From Bacillota bacterium (GTDB lineage: Bacteria > Bacillota > SHA-98 > UBA4971), in the NCBI GenBank assembly GCA_030024085.1, contig JASEJE010000001.1, positions 186,001 to 250,000 on the forward strand: a stretch of DNA of 64,000 nt, in the 5' to 3' direction. The position numbers and the translations under genes were made by a program. Shown here piece after piece: positions 27,400 to 35,100 of the stretch (its first letter is position 1; every line of letters begins with the position of its first letter). Under the pieces are notes generated by a model. The model made no database searches, was not told the origin of the DNA, and saw only the letters and a list, made by a program, of their open reading frames with translations.

Positions 27400-27508
27400 C
27401 GTGTCTCACCCTGGGAGGAAATTCGCCGATCTGGGGGAAACTCCTTCTCATCAGGAAGAACTCGAGCGCCGCGCCTGGCGCGGCACAGCGGAGCAGAGGA
27501 GGACATGG

Positions 27509-28081
27509 ATGCTTTTCATCGTTTCGGCGCCGTCCGCCGCAGGCAAGACCACCATAGTGAACGAGCTCGTCCACCGCGTCCCGGGCCTCGCCCGTCTCAC
27601 TACCGCGACCACGAGGGCGCCCCGCGAAGGGGAGATTGACGGCAGGGACTACCATTTCGTGTCCCGGGAGGAGTTCTTCAGGATGATCGGCGCCGGCGAG
27701 ATCGTTGAGTGGAAGGAGACTTACGGGAACTACTATGGCGTGCCCGGGGCCGCTGTGGAGAGGGCGATCCGGTCCAACTCCGGCTTCGACTTCGTGATAA
27801 TCCTCGATGTGTACGGCAGAGAGGAGTTTGTCAGAAGGTGGCCTTCATGCGTATCCATCTTCATAATGCCTGCTGAGGCTCATGAGCTATATGAACGGCT
27901 TGCGTCGCGCGCCGACTCGCCGCAAGAAGAGATCAGGGCGCGGGTCGCGCGGATCGATGAAGAGCTGGCGTTCGCCGCGTCTTACGACTACATCGTGGTG
28001 AACAGGTCCGTGGATCAGGCGGTGGCCGAGATCGCGGGCATCATCACCCGCTGTCGAGAAATGCGGGGGGCGGCGCGGTAG
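27509..28081 (+). CDS. Second guanylate kinase-like protein
   Basis: 190-aa paralogue of the Gmk at 5361-5999. The P-loop SAPSAAGKTTIVNEL, the GMP site TTATTRAPREGEIDGRDYHFV, EIVEWKETYGNYYGVP, and a modified DVYGREEFVRRWP in place of DVDIQGA keep the kinase fold but differ at the GMP-linked loop. The ATG at 27509 is preceded by GAGGAGG. It is alone on the plus strand, and its last 38 bases overlap the convergent dehydrogenase gene. It may phosphorylate GMP or another nucleotide; the changed loop argues for some specialisation. Confidence 0.82.
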   Translation: MLFIVSAPSAAGKTTIVNELVHRVPGLARLTTATTRAPREGEIDGRDYHFVSREEFFRMIGAGEIVEWKETYGNYYGVPGAAVERAIRSNSGFDFVIILDVYGREEFVRRWPSCVSIFIMPAEAHELYERLASRADSPQEEIRARVARIDEELAFAASYDYIVVNRSVDQAVAEIAGIITRCREMRGAAR

Positions 28082-29186
28082 CGGTAGCGGTAGCACGCCC
28101 CGCCCTGCACGGTCTGCCTTTCACCTTGACGATCCTGGGAATCCTGCGAGTCCTGGGCGCCTCTTCCGCTCCCGCCACAGTCTCTGTCGATACTACCGTA
28201 TTCTGCGGACGGCCCTCGATGAACCTCTCGATGTTCTCGACCGTGGTGTCAAGGATGCGCAGGGCCGCTTCCTTGCTGTTGAACGCGTTGTGCGGGGTCA
28301 CCACCACGTCCTCACGCCGCAGGAGCATCTGATTGCGGACGAATGTCCGGAGGACGTCCGCGGAGTATTCCTTCCCGAGTTCGTGCCCCTCCTCCATCAT
28401 GAGTTCCTCGCCCTCCAGCACGTCCAGGCCCGCCCCGCGCAAGATCCCCTCGTCGAGCGCCCACAGGAGGGCCGCGGTGTCCACCAGCGCACCTCGGGCG
28501 GTGTTCACGAGCAGCGCTCCTCTCTTGACCTTTGAGAGCGTCTCCCTGTTTATGATGTGGTGGGTCGAGTCGTTGTACGGGGCGTGCAGCGAGATCACGT
28601 CCGACGAGGCGAGGAGCCGGTCCAGGGGGACGTACCGGAATCCCAGTATCTCCGCGATGAACCGGTCCCGCCTTACGTCGTGGGCAAGCACCTCCATGCC
28701 GAAGCCCCTCGCAATGCGGATGACGTGGAGCCCTATTCTGCCCGCGCCGATGACCCCGATGGTCTTGCCCTTGAGGTCGAATCCTTGCAGGTCGTCGAGG
28801 GAGAAATCCTGCCGAATCGTGCGCATGTACGCCTTGTGGATGTTGCGGGCAAGAGAGAGGATGAGGCCGAAGGTATGCTCCGCCACGGTGTTCTCCCCGT
28901 AGTACGGGACGTTCGCGACGGCGATCCTCCGCTTCTTGCATGCCTCGAGATCTATGTGGTCGAAGCCCGTGGATCTCGTTGCGATGAGCTTGAGCTCGGG
29001 GAGGGACTCGATGACATCCGCCGTTACACGCGAGTATATGAAGACGCAAAGCCCCTGCGCGTCCCTGAAGCCACTCCGTTCCGTCTCCTGTACGGTATCG
29101 GCGAAGAAGACCGGCTCCACGTCGCGGAGGCGGCTGCGAAACCTATCCCTTTCCCACTTCTCTACCTCAAAGAATGCGACTTTCAT
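28044..29186 (-). CDS. D-isomer-specific 2-hydroxyacid dehydrogenase (D-lactate dehydrogenase-like)
   Basis: NAD-dependent dehydrogenase of the D-LDH/phosphoglycerate dehydrogenase superfamily. The N-terminal part starts MKVAFFEVEKWERDRF. Substrate-domain signatures include LIATRSTGFDHIDLEAC, NVPYYGENTVAEHTFGLIL and the NAD motif GKTIGVIGAGRIGLHV. Catalytic residues are in NTARGALVDTAALL (Arg), DVLEGEE (Glu) and VVVTPHNAF (His). The GENTVAEH and HELGKEY segments resemble D-lactate dehydrogenases. The C-terminal 50 residues are a low-complexity tail from a GGTAGC microsatellite (28079-28096). Divergent from the thiT leader region. Confidence 0.9.
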   Translation of the reverse strand: MKVAFFEVEKWERDRFRSRLRDVEPVFFADTVQETERSGFRDAQGLCVFIYSRVTADVIESLPELKLIATRSTGFDHIDLEACKKRRIAVANVPYYGENTVAEHTFGLILSLARNIHKAYMRTIRQDFSLDDLQGFDLKGKTIGVIGAGRIGLHVIRIARGFGMEVLAHDVRRDRFIAEILGFRYVPLDRLLASSDVISLHAPYNDSTHHIINRETLSKVKRGALLVNTARGALVDTAALLWALDEGILRGAGLDVLEGEELMMEEGHELGKEYSADVLRTFVRNQMLLRREDVVVTPHNAFNSKEAALRILDTTVENIERFIEGRPQNTVVSTETVAGAEEAPRTRRIPRIVKVKGRPCRAGRATATATAPPPAFLDSG

Positions 29187-29198
29187 GCCCCTATTTTC

Positions 29199-29238
29199 CC
29201 ACGCCCACTTGCGCTCATTCATGTGGGCGTGGCATAAT
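29199..29238 (+). promoter_or_regulatory. Promoter with inverted repeat upstream of the TPP riboswitch
   Basis: TTGCGC (29209-29214) and CATAAT (29233-29238) with 18-base spacing form a reasonable promoter for the thiT leader. A perfect 10-bp inverted repeat, CCACGCCCAC (29199-29208) and GTGGGCGTGG (29223-29232), brackets the -35 and spacer and lies between divergent genes. It may be an operator for the dehydrogenase, the thiT promoter or both. Confidence 0.6.
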
Positions 29239-29263
29239 GGAGGTGCAAAGTTCATACGGAAGT

Positions 29264-29368
29264 CCGCTAGGGGTGCTGTGAAAGCGGCTGAGAAGGCGCC
29301 TGTCGGTGCCTACCCTTTGAACCTGATTGAGAGACTTCGTCTGGGTAATGCCAGCGTAGGGAAGCGGC
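29264..29368 (+). ncRNA. TPP (THI-box) riboswitch
   Basis: All diagnostic stretches are present in order: GGGGTGC, GCTGAGA, ACCCTTTGAACCTGAT and TAATGCCAGCGTAGGGAA. The outer stem is closed by CCGCT (29264-29268) with AGCGG (29363-29367). It senses thiamine pyrophosphate and lies upstream of a ThiT-like transporter, a classic pairing. The distance to thiT (about 370 bases) is long because a dispersed repeat lies between them. Confidence 0.97.
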
Positions 29369-29387
29369 TCTTCGGAACCGGTTTCGG

Positions 29388-29419
29388 CGGCCGCGAACCT
29401 CAGGCGGGGTTCACGGCCG
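29388..29419 (+). terminator. Putative expression-platform terminator of the TPP riboswitch
   Basis: CGGCCGCGAACC and GGTTCACGGCCG form a 12-bp stem with one mismatch and an 8-base loop, followed by TTTCGCGTTTG. It starts 20 bases after the aptamer, where a riboswitch-controlled terminator is expected. Confidence 0.65.
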
Positions 29420-29456
29420 TTTCGCGTTTGTCGGCGCGTCTTGCGCGAAACAGCCC

Positions 29457-29670
29457 AGAGTATGGCGCCATGAGTTTGCGCCACTTCTCCTAACGGTGTT
29501 GGGGTTGCCGGTGATTGCACGAGGGGTGTCAAAATCCGGCCACTCGCCCGACGGGCCGGATTTTGGCGAAGCGCGCCCCGCCTGGGGCGCCGTCCCCGGA
29601 GTGCGACACCGGCAACGCCGGACAGGACTTTCGCGCGGAAAAGCAGCGCGGATTTGCGGCGATCCACTTG
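29457..29670. repeat. Dispersed palindromic repeat, copy 2 (about 214 bp, TIR type B)
   Basis: The left end contains TATGGCGCCATGAGTTTGCG and the right end GCGGATTTGCGGCGATCCAC, shared with copies 5 and 6. The core has GGGTTGCCGGTGATTGC, the inner stem AAAATCCGGCC/GGCCGGATTTT, CCCCGCCTGGGGCGCC and GACACCGGCAAC. It separates the TPP riboswitch terminator from thiT. Any open frame over it is accidental. Confidence 0.83.
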
Positions 29671-29740
29671 GACAGGTTCGACACATGCGCGAAAAAGGGC
29701 GGTCTTTCACGAGAAGACGTCCACGGGAGGGTTGTTCAGG

Positions 29741-30367
29741 ATGAACGGCATCGATTGGCGGATCGTGGTGGAAGTGGCGGCAGCTCTTGTGCTGCTCGTC
29801 GTCCTCATCAGGCTCACAAGGCCCCTGCAGGCAGGGCAGGGCCGCGGACCGGCGCACGTCGTGACAGAGGTCGGAGTGGCCGTTGCGCTCGCGGCGGTGC
29901 TCAGCATCATCAGGGTGTTCAGAATGCCCCAGGGCGGGTCCATCTCCCTGGAGATGGTGCCGATCTTCTACGTGGCCCTGCGAAGAGGGGCGGGGACAGG
30001 CATCCTGGCCGGGCTCGTGCTCGGCATGGTCAAACTCGTGCTCGAACCGTACGTGGTGCACCCGCTCCAGTTCCTGATGGACTACCCGCTCGCCTTCGCA
30101 GCGCTGGGGCTTGCGGGTTTCTTCTCCAGGGTGCCGCTGGCGGGCGTGCTCGTGGGCGGGGCCGGAAGGTTCCTTCTGCACGTTCTGTCAGGGGTGGTCT
30201 TCTTCTCGAGTTACGCCCCGGAAGGCTCCAACGTGTGGGTGTACTCCCTGACGTATAACGCGACGTACATGGTGCCCGAGGTCGTGATCGCCATGGTCGT
30301 CATGGTGTTCCTGGGTGTCGGGTTCGCGCGTGGGGGGAGGCGCCGGGCCCACGGTCACAGGGCGTAG
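29741..30367 (+). CDS. thiT: ThiT-family thiamine transporter S component
   Basis: Membrane substrate-binding component of an energy-coupling-factor transporter, here for thiamine. About 208 aa with six hydrophobic segments. Conserved region: TEVGVAVALAAVLSIIRVFRMPQGGSISLEMVPIFYVALRRG, with the Gln-Gly-Gly-Ser segment typical of ThiT, and a C-terminal NATYMVPEVVIAMVV. The ATG at 29741 follows GGGAGGG. The upstream TPP riboswitch supports thiamine or a precursor as substrate. The ECF ATPases and T component are not in the window, as normal for group II ECF systems. Confidence 0.9.
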   Translation: MNGIDWRIVVEVAAALVLLVVLIRLTRPLQAGQGRGPAHVVTEVGVAVALAAVLSIIRVFRMPQGGSISLEMVPIFYVALRRGAGTGILAGLVLGMVKLVLEPYVVHPLQFLMDYPLAFAALGLAGFFSRVPLAGVLVGGAGRFLLHVLSGVVFFSSYAPEGSNVWVYSLTYNATYMVPEVVIAMVVMVFLGVGFARGGRRRAHGHRA

Positions 30368-30429
30368 GTGCTGGCGGAGCTGGTCGCTGCGCCGGATATG
30401 CCTGCGACATCCCTCCGGCGTGCCCGCGG

Positions 30430-30878
30430 TGTGCGCGCGGGCAGCAGGGGATCACGAGGGCCGCCGCTTCCGCCACGATCCTGGCGTCGTCGCGCGCCCG
30501 GATCGCGCCTTCCCCTGTGTATTCCTCGGTCCTCTTCATTCACCCGTGCGGGAGGCCCCGGGCCACGACGGTCACATCCGCGTCAGACCCCGAACCCGGG
30601 GTACCGCGCCCGACGAAGCCGAAACCACTACTGTCGTCAGACGATCGCCGTACACCCTGCGGCAAGCCTCTACAGGCCCTTTCTCAGGCCTGGCGAAGCG
30701 CCCGCGGATCACCCGTCCCACCGCCTCCGCGCGGATCTGACACCATCAATCTACCGTCACTCTCCAGCCGGCGCAGGCATATTGCAGGACAGTCGCCTGT
30801 CGAGGCCTCGAAGATGCGTGCCTGCTGCCGGGTGTCCCCGATGAACGCCTGAATGCATACTGTGCAAACACGGGGCAT
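30430..30878 (-). pseudogene. Decayed HTH-nucleotidyltransferase (MNT-like) gene relic
   Basis: Three broken reading frames on the minus strand look like remnants of one gene. MPRVCTVCIQAFIGDTRQQA followed by ICLRRLESDGRLMVSDPRG resembles a winged-helix module. Next comes VYGDRLTTVVVSASSG. In another frame, GTPGSGSDADVTVVARGLPHG recalls the GS-x(8-11)-SDxDxxVV core of minimal nucleotidyltransferases. KRTEEYTGEGAIRARDDARI follows in a third frame. Frame changes and stops separate them. This is my reading of translated fragments; the match is weak and could be partly fortuitous. Confidence 0.35.
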
Positions 30879-30883
30879 AAGGA

Positions 30884-30905
30884 CCAGTATGAAAAGGCAT
30901 ACTGA
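30884..30905. repeat. Small inverted repeat in the gap before the Myb-like gene
   Basis: CAGTATG and CATACTG are perfect 7-bp arms around AAAAGG in an AT-richer part of the long gap 30368-31153. Possible operator or remnant; no further support. Apart from this, the relic at 30430-30878 and the promoter candidate at 31103, I see nothing in that gap. Confidence 0.3.
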
Positions 30906-31102
30906 TATCGGCCCATGGCGGAGACCCGCCACCGCCCGGGCCATTTACGCGCACGTTTCACTACGTACCGTACCGGTGTGTACACAGTGCTCGGCTCATG
31001 AGTCGGTGTCGGGCCGCTCGTGGATTGGGGCATGCCGGTGCTTGCGTGTCGATGTCAGTCTGTCCGTGGGTTGGAGCACGTGAGTGCCCACACGACGGGT
31101 GC

Positions 31103-31130
31103 TTGATACCCGAACGGAGGAGTGTATTAC
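31103..31130 (+). promoter_or_regulatory. Candidate promoter of the Myb-like gene
   Basis: TTGATA and TATTAC with a 16-base spacer lie 23 bases before the start codon. The match is moderate; the small distance to the GGGAGG ribosome site would leave a leader of about 17 bases. Confidence 0.45.
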
Positions 31131-31153
31131 AACTGAATGGGAGGTGCGACGTC

Positions 31154-32065
31154 ATGGAAAGCATGAGAGAGGCTGCGACGGCAGAGAGTCAGAGGGTGGA
31201 GGCCCGTGCGGTCATCGATGATGTCCAGGTGATGTTGAAAACCCCTGCAGGCCGTGTGGCCACCGGGGCTGAGGGAGACGAATACCATGAAGACATCGTC
31301 CAGGAGAACGCCGGGGGAAACGCCGTCGCCGGTCCAGGCCCGCTCGGAGAAGCGGAAGAGGAGGTTGTTCGTACCAGGAGGCAGAGGAGGAAGCGACACA
31401 TCTTCACCGAGTATGAAGACAAGCTCCTAATGAAGGTGCTCGACAGGAGGCCCGGCGAGCGAAAGCAGGAGCTGGAGCGCCTCGCAAGCCTTTTCGGGGT
31501 GCCGTATCTTACATTGCGACACAGGTTTTACACAGTCATCAAACGGAGGGCCTCGGAGGGGTCCGAAATCACGGTCACTGAAGTGATGGAGCGCACCGAG
31601 GAGCAGGAGACGGTGGCCGCTGTGCGGCCCCAGGAGCACCACGTCGAAGAGGGCCGCGCCCGCGCATCGCAGGACCCGATGGAGCAACTCCTGACCCTTC
31701 CCGCCAGGGTTGAGCGAATCGAGAGACGGCTTTCCGGGATGCTGGATCTCAAGGGTTTCATAGACCGGCTCATCGACATCAACAAGCAACTCGACCGCGA
31801 GCAGCAACTCCTCGAGGAACTCACGCAGAAGGAGCGCGAGATCCAGCGGATGCGGGATGAGATGCAGAAGAAGATCCAGCGCATGAATGCACGCGAGGAG
31901 GAGCTCGACGACCTCTATAGCCAGCTCGAGACGACCCTCCACCAGTTCATGAATCTATCGTCCATCGACAAGCTGAAGGTGCTGGGGGACTTCACGATCA
32001 AAGTGGAAACCGTCATCGACAGGTTCGGTAACGTCATTCGAAGGCGCCCTGTCGTGGTCCCATAA
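31154..32065 (+). CDS. Myb/SANT-like DNA-binding protein with C-terminal coiled coil, function unknown
   Basis: 303 aa, ATG at 31154 after GGGAGG. Residues 1-75 are acidic and variable. Residues about 77-130 (RQRRKRHIFTEYEDKLLMKV, then RKQELERLASLFGVPYLTLR and HRFYTVIKRR) form a three-helix module like Myb/SANT or RsfA-type regulators, with basic ends suited to DNA. Residues about 185-275 are a strong coiled coil (RVERIERRL, KQLDREQQLLEELTQKEREI, MQKKIQRMNAREEELDDLY). The C-terminus (LSSIDKLKVLGDFTIKVETV) is compact and conserved-looking. It stands alone between thiT and addA. RsfA-like sporulation regulators are the closest type I know, but the resemblance is limited. Confidence 0.7.
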   Translation: MESMREAATAESQRVEARAVIDDVQVMLKTPAGRVATGAEGDEYHEDIVQENAGGNAVAGPGPLGEAEEEVVRTRRQRRKRHIFTEYEDKLLMKVLDRRPGERKQELERLASLFGVPYLTLRHRFYTVIKRRASEGSEITVTEVMERTEEQETVAAVRPQEHHVEEGRARASQDPMEQLLTLPARVERIERRLSGMLDLKGFIDRLIDINKQLDREQQLLEELTQKEREIQRMRDEMQKKIQRMNAREEELDDLYSQLETTLHQFMNLSSIDKLKVLGDFTIKVETVIDRFGNVIRRRPVVVP

Positions 32066-32194
32066 GTCCTTGAGAGTGGGTTTGCAAGCTCGCATGAGCT
32101 CGCATGAGATTGGCGTCACGATGGACGAACGCGGACCCCGGAGCCCGGCCCCGACGCTCCCGTATGGAGCGCAGGGCTCCGAAGTGGTACGAGC

Positions 32195-35100
32195 TCAGGA
32201 CGGCTGCTTGCCAAGGAGTCTCCGTGCAGCGTCGCGGCAGTCTACCGGGACGGGCATGCCGGCTCCAAGGAAATACAGATACGCCTCCTTCACTGGGCGC
32301 TCGTAGATGGACTCGATGGCGGCGGTGTACACGGTGATCTGCCCCGCATACTCCCGCGCCGCCGCCTCGGGGTCGTGTCGAGCCTGCACGCCGGTCTTGA
32401 AATCGATGAGGACGAACCCGTCTCCCTCGTCGATGAGGCAGTCGATGATGCCCTGCACCACCACGCGCTCGCCGCTGACGACGGTCGCGGGGATGTCAGG
32501 GTACACCGCCCTCGCGTCGATGCCGAGACAGAACGCGACCTCCCGCCGGACGAGGTCTCTCTCCTCTACCACGCGCCTTCCGATGGGGGTTTCGAAGAAC
32601 CTGGCGATGGCCGCCACATCAACGCTCCTCGCGAGGTCGCGGGTGAGAAGGTCGCGCTCCACCATATCGTCCACACGTTTTCGGATCCCCGGGACGTCGA
32701 GCCTGCCCCCGAGGTCGAGGTGCTGGAGCACCAGGTGAGCGGCCTGCCCCCGCTCGGCCGGCGTGGTCTCGAACGCCTGCATGAACCGGGGTTGCTCCGA
32801 AAAGGTCGCAGGCACCGGACGCGCCTCGCTGGCGTCGCCGCGGCTGGGCTCGGCATCATCGCGGCCGGGCTCGAACCTTCTCTTGATCTCGGACCAGGTT
32901 GCCTTGGCTGCGCGACCGGCGAGCGCGGCATATGGGTAGGCCCATCCAAGGTGTTCCTCCACCGATCGCCTTACCTCGGGCGCAACCCCCCGCCCGAGCG
33001 GCTTCGCGAGGGCCATCTCTTCCAGGGGGACGAGGCCCGCCAGGGCGCGCCGCATGCTCCATGGCCGGACCGCATCCGGCACGTCTGACGCGTTCCATAT
33101 CCTGACCTCGAATCGGGCCTGGTCGTACTGGACCTCCTGGCTGCACGGCTCGGCCTGCGGCACAGTGGCAAGCTCGCGGATCCCGAAACCGCTCCGATGT
33201 CGTGCGAGGGCGCTCGCCACCCAGTCGAGGATGCCCCGGGCCGAGACCAGAACGTCGTCGGATAGCGCCCAACCCGATCGCCCGATGTCCTCGCACCAGC
33301 GGCCGGCCTGCTTCTCGAGGTTCGGCGCGGAGCCTACCAGGATGAGGCGCTCCTTCGCGCGGGTCATCGCTACATACAGGATGCGCATCTCCTCGGCAAG
33401 CGCATCCGCCCTCGCCTTCTCCCTCGTGGCGTGGTGGGCGATGGTCGGGTACTTTACCCTACGGTTTGTGTCGCACAACACAGGGCCCAGCCCTGCCTCG
33501 GAGTGGAGGAGCACGTCGCCGGCGAGGTCCTGGAAGTTGAAGTTCTTTCCGAGGTCGGCCAGGAAAACCACGGGGAATTCCAGCCCCTTGCTCTTGTGGA
33601 CGCTCATGATCCTGACGACGTCCTCTGCCTCGCCGAGCGCCCGCGCGGTGCCGAGGTCGCCCTCGGCCTCGCGCAGCCTGTCTATGAACCGCAGGAACCT
33701 GAACAGGCCCTGCCGGGCGAACCTGTCGAACTGCCGGGCGCGCTCGTGCAGCGCCCGGAGGTTCGCCTGGCGCTGGGCGCCGCCCGGCATTCCCCCGACA
33801 TAGTCGAGGTAGCCCGTTTCGCGATAGAGATGCCAGATCAGGGTCGAAAGCGGTGTTCTCCTGGCCAGCGTCCGCCACCGTTCAAGGTCCTCGAGAAAGC
33901 CGCGCGCCCTCCCGGCGAAGTCGCCGTCGCCGGACCCTGACCCGGACCTGGACCCGGACCGGGAGCTGAAACCTGGGTCCAGACCGGAACCGGAGTCCGC
34001 GTCCGTGGCGTGGTCGCAGCCGCAGCCGCAGGTGTGGGCGCAGGCAGCATCCGGGGCATCCGAGGCGGAGTCGAGACCCGGGTCGGGACGATCATACGAG
34101 GAGGCCGCTTCGAGGGCGGTGTAGAAGTCCCCGCCAGGGTGGCACCCGCGGATACGTGCGAGGTCGTCCGCGGAGAATCCGTATATCGGCGACCTCAACA
34201 CCGCGGCCAACGGGATGTCCTGCATGGGATTGTCGATCACCTGAAGCAGCGACACCATGACCTCGACCTCGGTCGCCTCGAAGTAGCCCGTTCCAAGCTC
34301 GGCGTACGCGGGCACGTCGGCCCGCCTGAAGACCTCGAGGAGCACGTTCGCACGGTGCCGCGTCGATCTCAGGAGCACGACGATGTCCCGATAAGACACC
34401 GGTCGGTATGTCTTGCGATCCCGATCGTACACTCGGAACTCGGGCCCAGGCCTTTGGGGAGTGCCCCTCACCATTTCCCTAATACGGTTTGCTATGAGGC
34501 GGCCTTCGAGCTCAAGGGCTTCCACCTCCTCAGGAGTTGGGCCGGCGTCCCCTTCCCCGCCCCTGTCCCCGTCTCCGTCTCCGCCCCCCTGGTACCCTTC
34601 ATTTCCTGCCCCGGTCGCGTCCGGTTCGCCTTCTCCCTCTCGCGTTTCGGCCTCGGCCGCCACTTCCCCGGCCACGCCCTCGACTTCGCCCTCGCCTCTG
34701 GCCTCGCACCGGCTCTTGCCCTCAGCATCCCCGCCGGAGCTTCCGTGCGTTACGCCGGCCTTTCTCTCGATGATGTGAACCTCGACAGGGGCGTCGGCCG
34801 CGGCCGGCTCTTCGGGGTCGTCCGGATAGTCCGCGCCGTACACGAGCTCAGCGGGCCTGTCGTACGCGATCCCGGCGATGCCTTCCGAGAACACCTGGCG
34901 GAAAACGAAGTTAACCGCATCTATGATGCTCTTCCGGCTGCGGAAGTTTCTCGACAGGTCGATCTTGCGTGAAGTGCCCGACTCCGCGGTCGAAAAGGCG
35001 TGGTACTTCTCGGCGAACAGGCCGGGCTCGGCCAGGCGGAACCCGTAGATGCTCTGCTTCACGTCGCCGACCACGAAGGTGTCATCGCCGCGCGCCACTA

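Noticed and set aside
29215-30181. Minus-strand open frames over the TPP riboswitch and repeat copy 2
   Set aside because: They cover a clear riboswitch and a dispersed repeat; similar frames over other repeat copies show they are translations of the repeat.
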